A DNA stretch of 13,666 nucleotides from Erysipelotrichaceae bacterium (GTDB taxonomy: Bacteria; Bacillota_I; Bacilli_A; Erysipelotrichales; Erysipelotrichaceae): the NCBI GenBank assembly GCA_017620435.1, contig JAFZQL010000216.1:1-13666 (forward strand), in the 5' to 3' direction. This document shows positions 13,603-13,666 of the stretch, in pieces. Under the pieces are notes generated by a model. The model worked only from the letters and a program-made list of their open reading frames with translations. It was not told the DNA's origin and ran no database searches. Each line of letters starts with the position of its first letter. Position 1 is the first letter of the stretch. The translations under genes were made by a program, and so were the position numbers.

Positions 13603-13666
13603 GGTGCGTTAGCGAAGTTGGTTATCGTGCCTCCCTGTCACGGAGGAGATCACGGGTTCGAGTCCC
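13603..13666 (+). tRNA. tRNA-Asp (anticodon GTC), 3' end cut by window
   Basis: Starts with acceptor GGTGCGT one base after tRNA-Gly. Anticodon stem CCTCC/GGAGG around loop CTGTCAC, giving GTC. The T arm begins CGGGTTCGAGTCCC and the acceptor 3' strand lies beyond the right edge. The D-arm GCGA/TCGT pairs with one G-U. The cluster probably continues to the right. Confidence 0.94.

Noticed and set aside
1..13666. CRISPR arrays, insertion sequences, phage genes, integration sites next to tRNAs
   Set aside because: No spaced direct repeats, transposase or integrase motifs, or duplicated tRNA ends were seen on reading the window.

Overview
The window looks like chromosome of a low-to-moderate GC Gram-positive bacterium (Bacillota). 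The evidence is the cdaA-cdaR-glmM gene order, a class B sortase, a lipoprotein VanY-type peptidase, an OmpR/HisKA two-component pair, good AGGAGG-type ribosome binding sites and tRNA genes with encoded CCA ends. A MurF with a membrane-domain N-terminus and a Ddl with a Gly/Lys/Ala-rich loop make me think of Erysipelotrichia-like lineages, but this is an impression and not a proven assignment.

Right edge (13342-13666, + strand): a tRNA cluster, Ser(GCT)-Gly(GCC)-Asp(GTC, cut by the window end), behind a recognisable -35/-10 promoter. Divergent from it, on the - strand, is dut (dUTPase). Its stop codon lies one base from the 5' end of tRNA-Arg(CCG), which is followed by a short intrinsic terminator.

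Main body (1-12707, all - strand): immediately after that terminator an extended -10 promoter starts what looks like one long, very compact operon of more than 12.7 kb, with no internal gap above about 30 bases. The order is cdaA (c-di-AMP synthase), cdaR (its membrane regulator), glmM (phosphoglucosamine mutase), an OmpR-type response regulator, a HAMP histidine kinase, an alpha/beta hydrolase, a membrane-anchored murF, ddl, an unannotated 27-residue membrane peptide, a VanY-like M15 lipoprotein, a class B sortase, and a secreted GH73-type glucosaminidase that runs off the left edge. At least four junctions are ATGA stop/start overlaps, one is TAATG, and two others overlap by 14 and 23 bases, so translational coupling is likely.

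The unit reads as a cell-envelope programme. c-di-AMP signalling (CdaA, CdaR) sits beside GlmM, which makes the amino-sugar precursor and is a known CdaA partner. A two-component system follows. Ddl and MurF then make and attach D-Ala-D-Ala, and secreted or surface enzymes (M15 peptidase, sortase, glucosaminidase) act on the finished wall. The most notable observations are non-consensus residues at key active-site positions in two adjacent surface enzymes (third zinc ligand His to Gln in the M15 protein; catalytic Arg position occupied by Leu in the sortase), the overlooked 27-residue membrane peptide, a perfect 12-bp hairpin that contains the glucosaminidase start codon, and the MurF membrane domain in place of the usual substrate-binding domain. 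I found no mobile element, CRISPR array, or broken gene.
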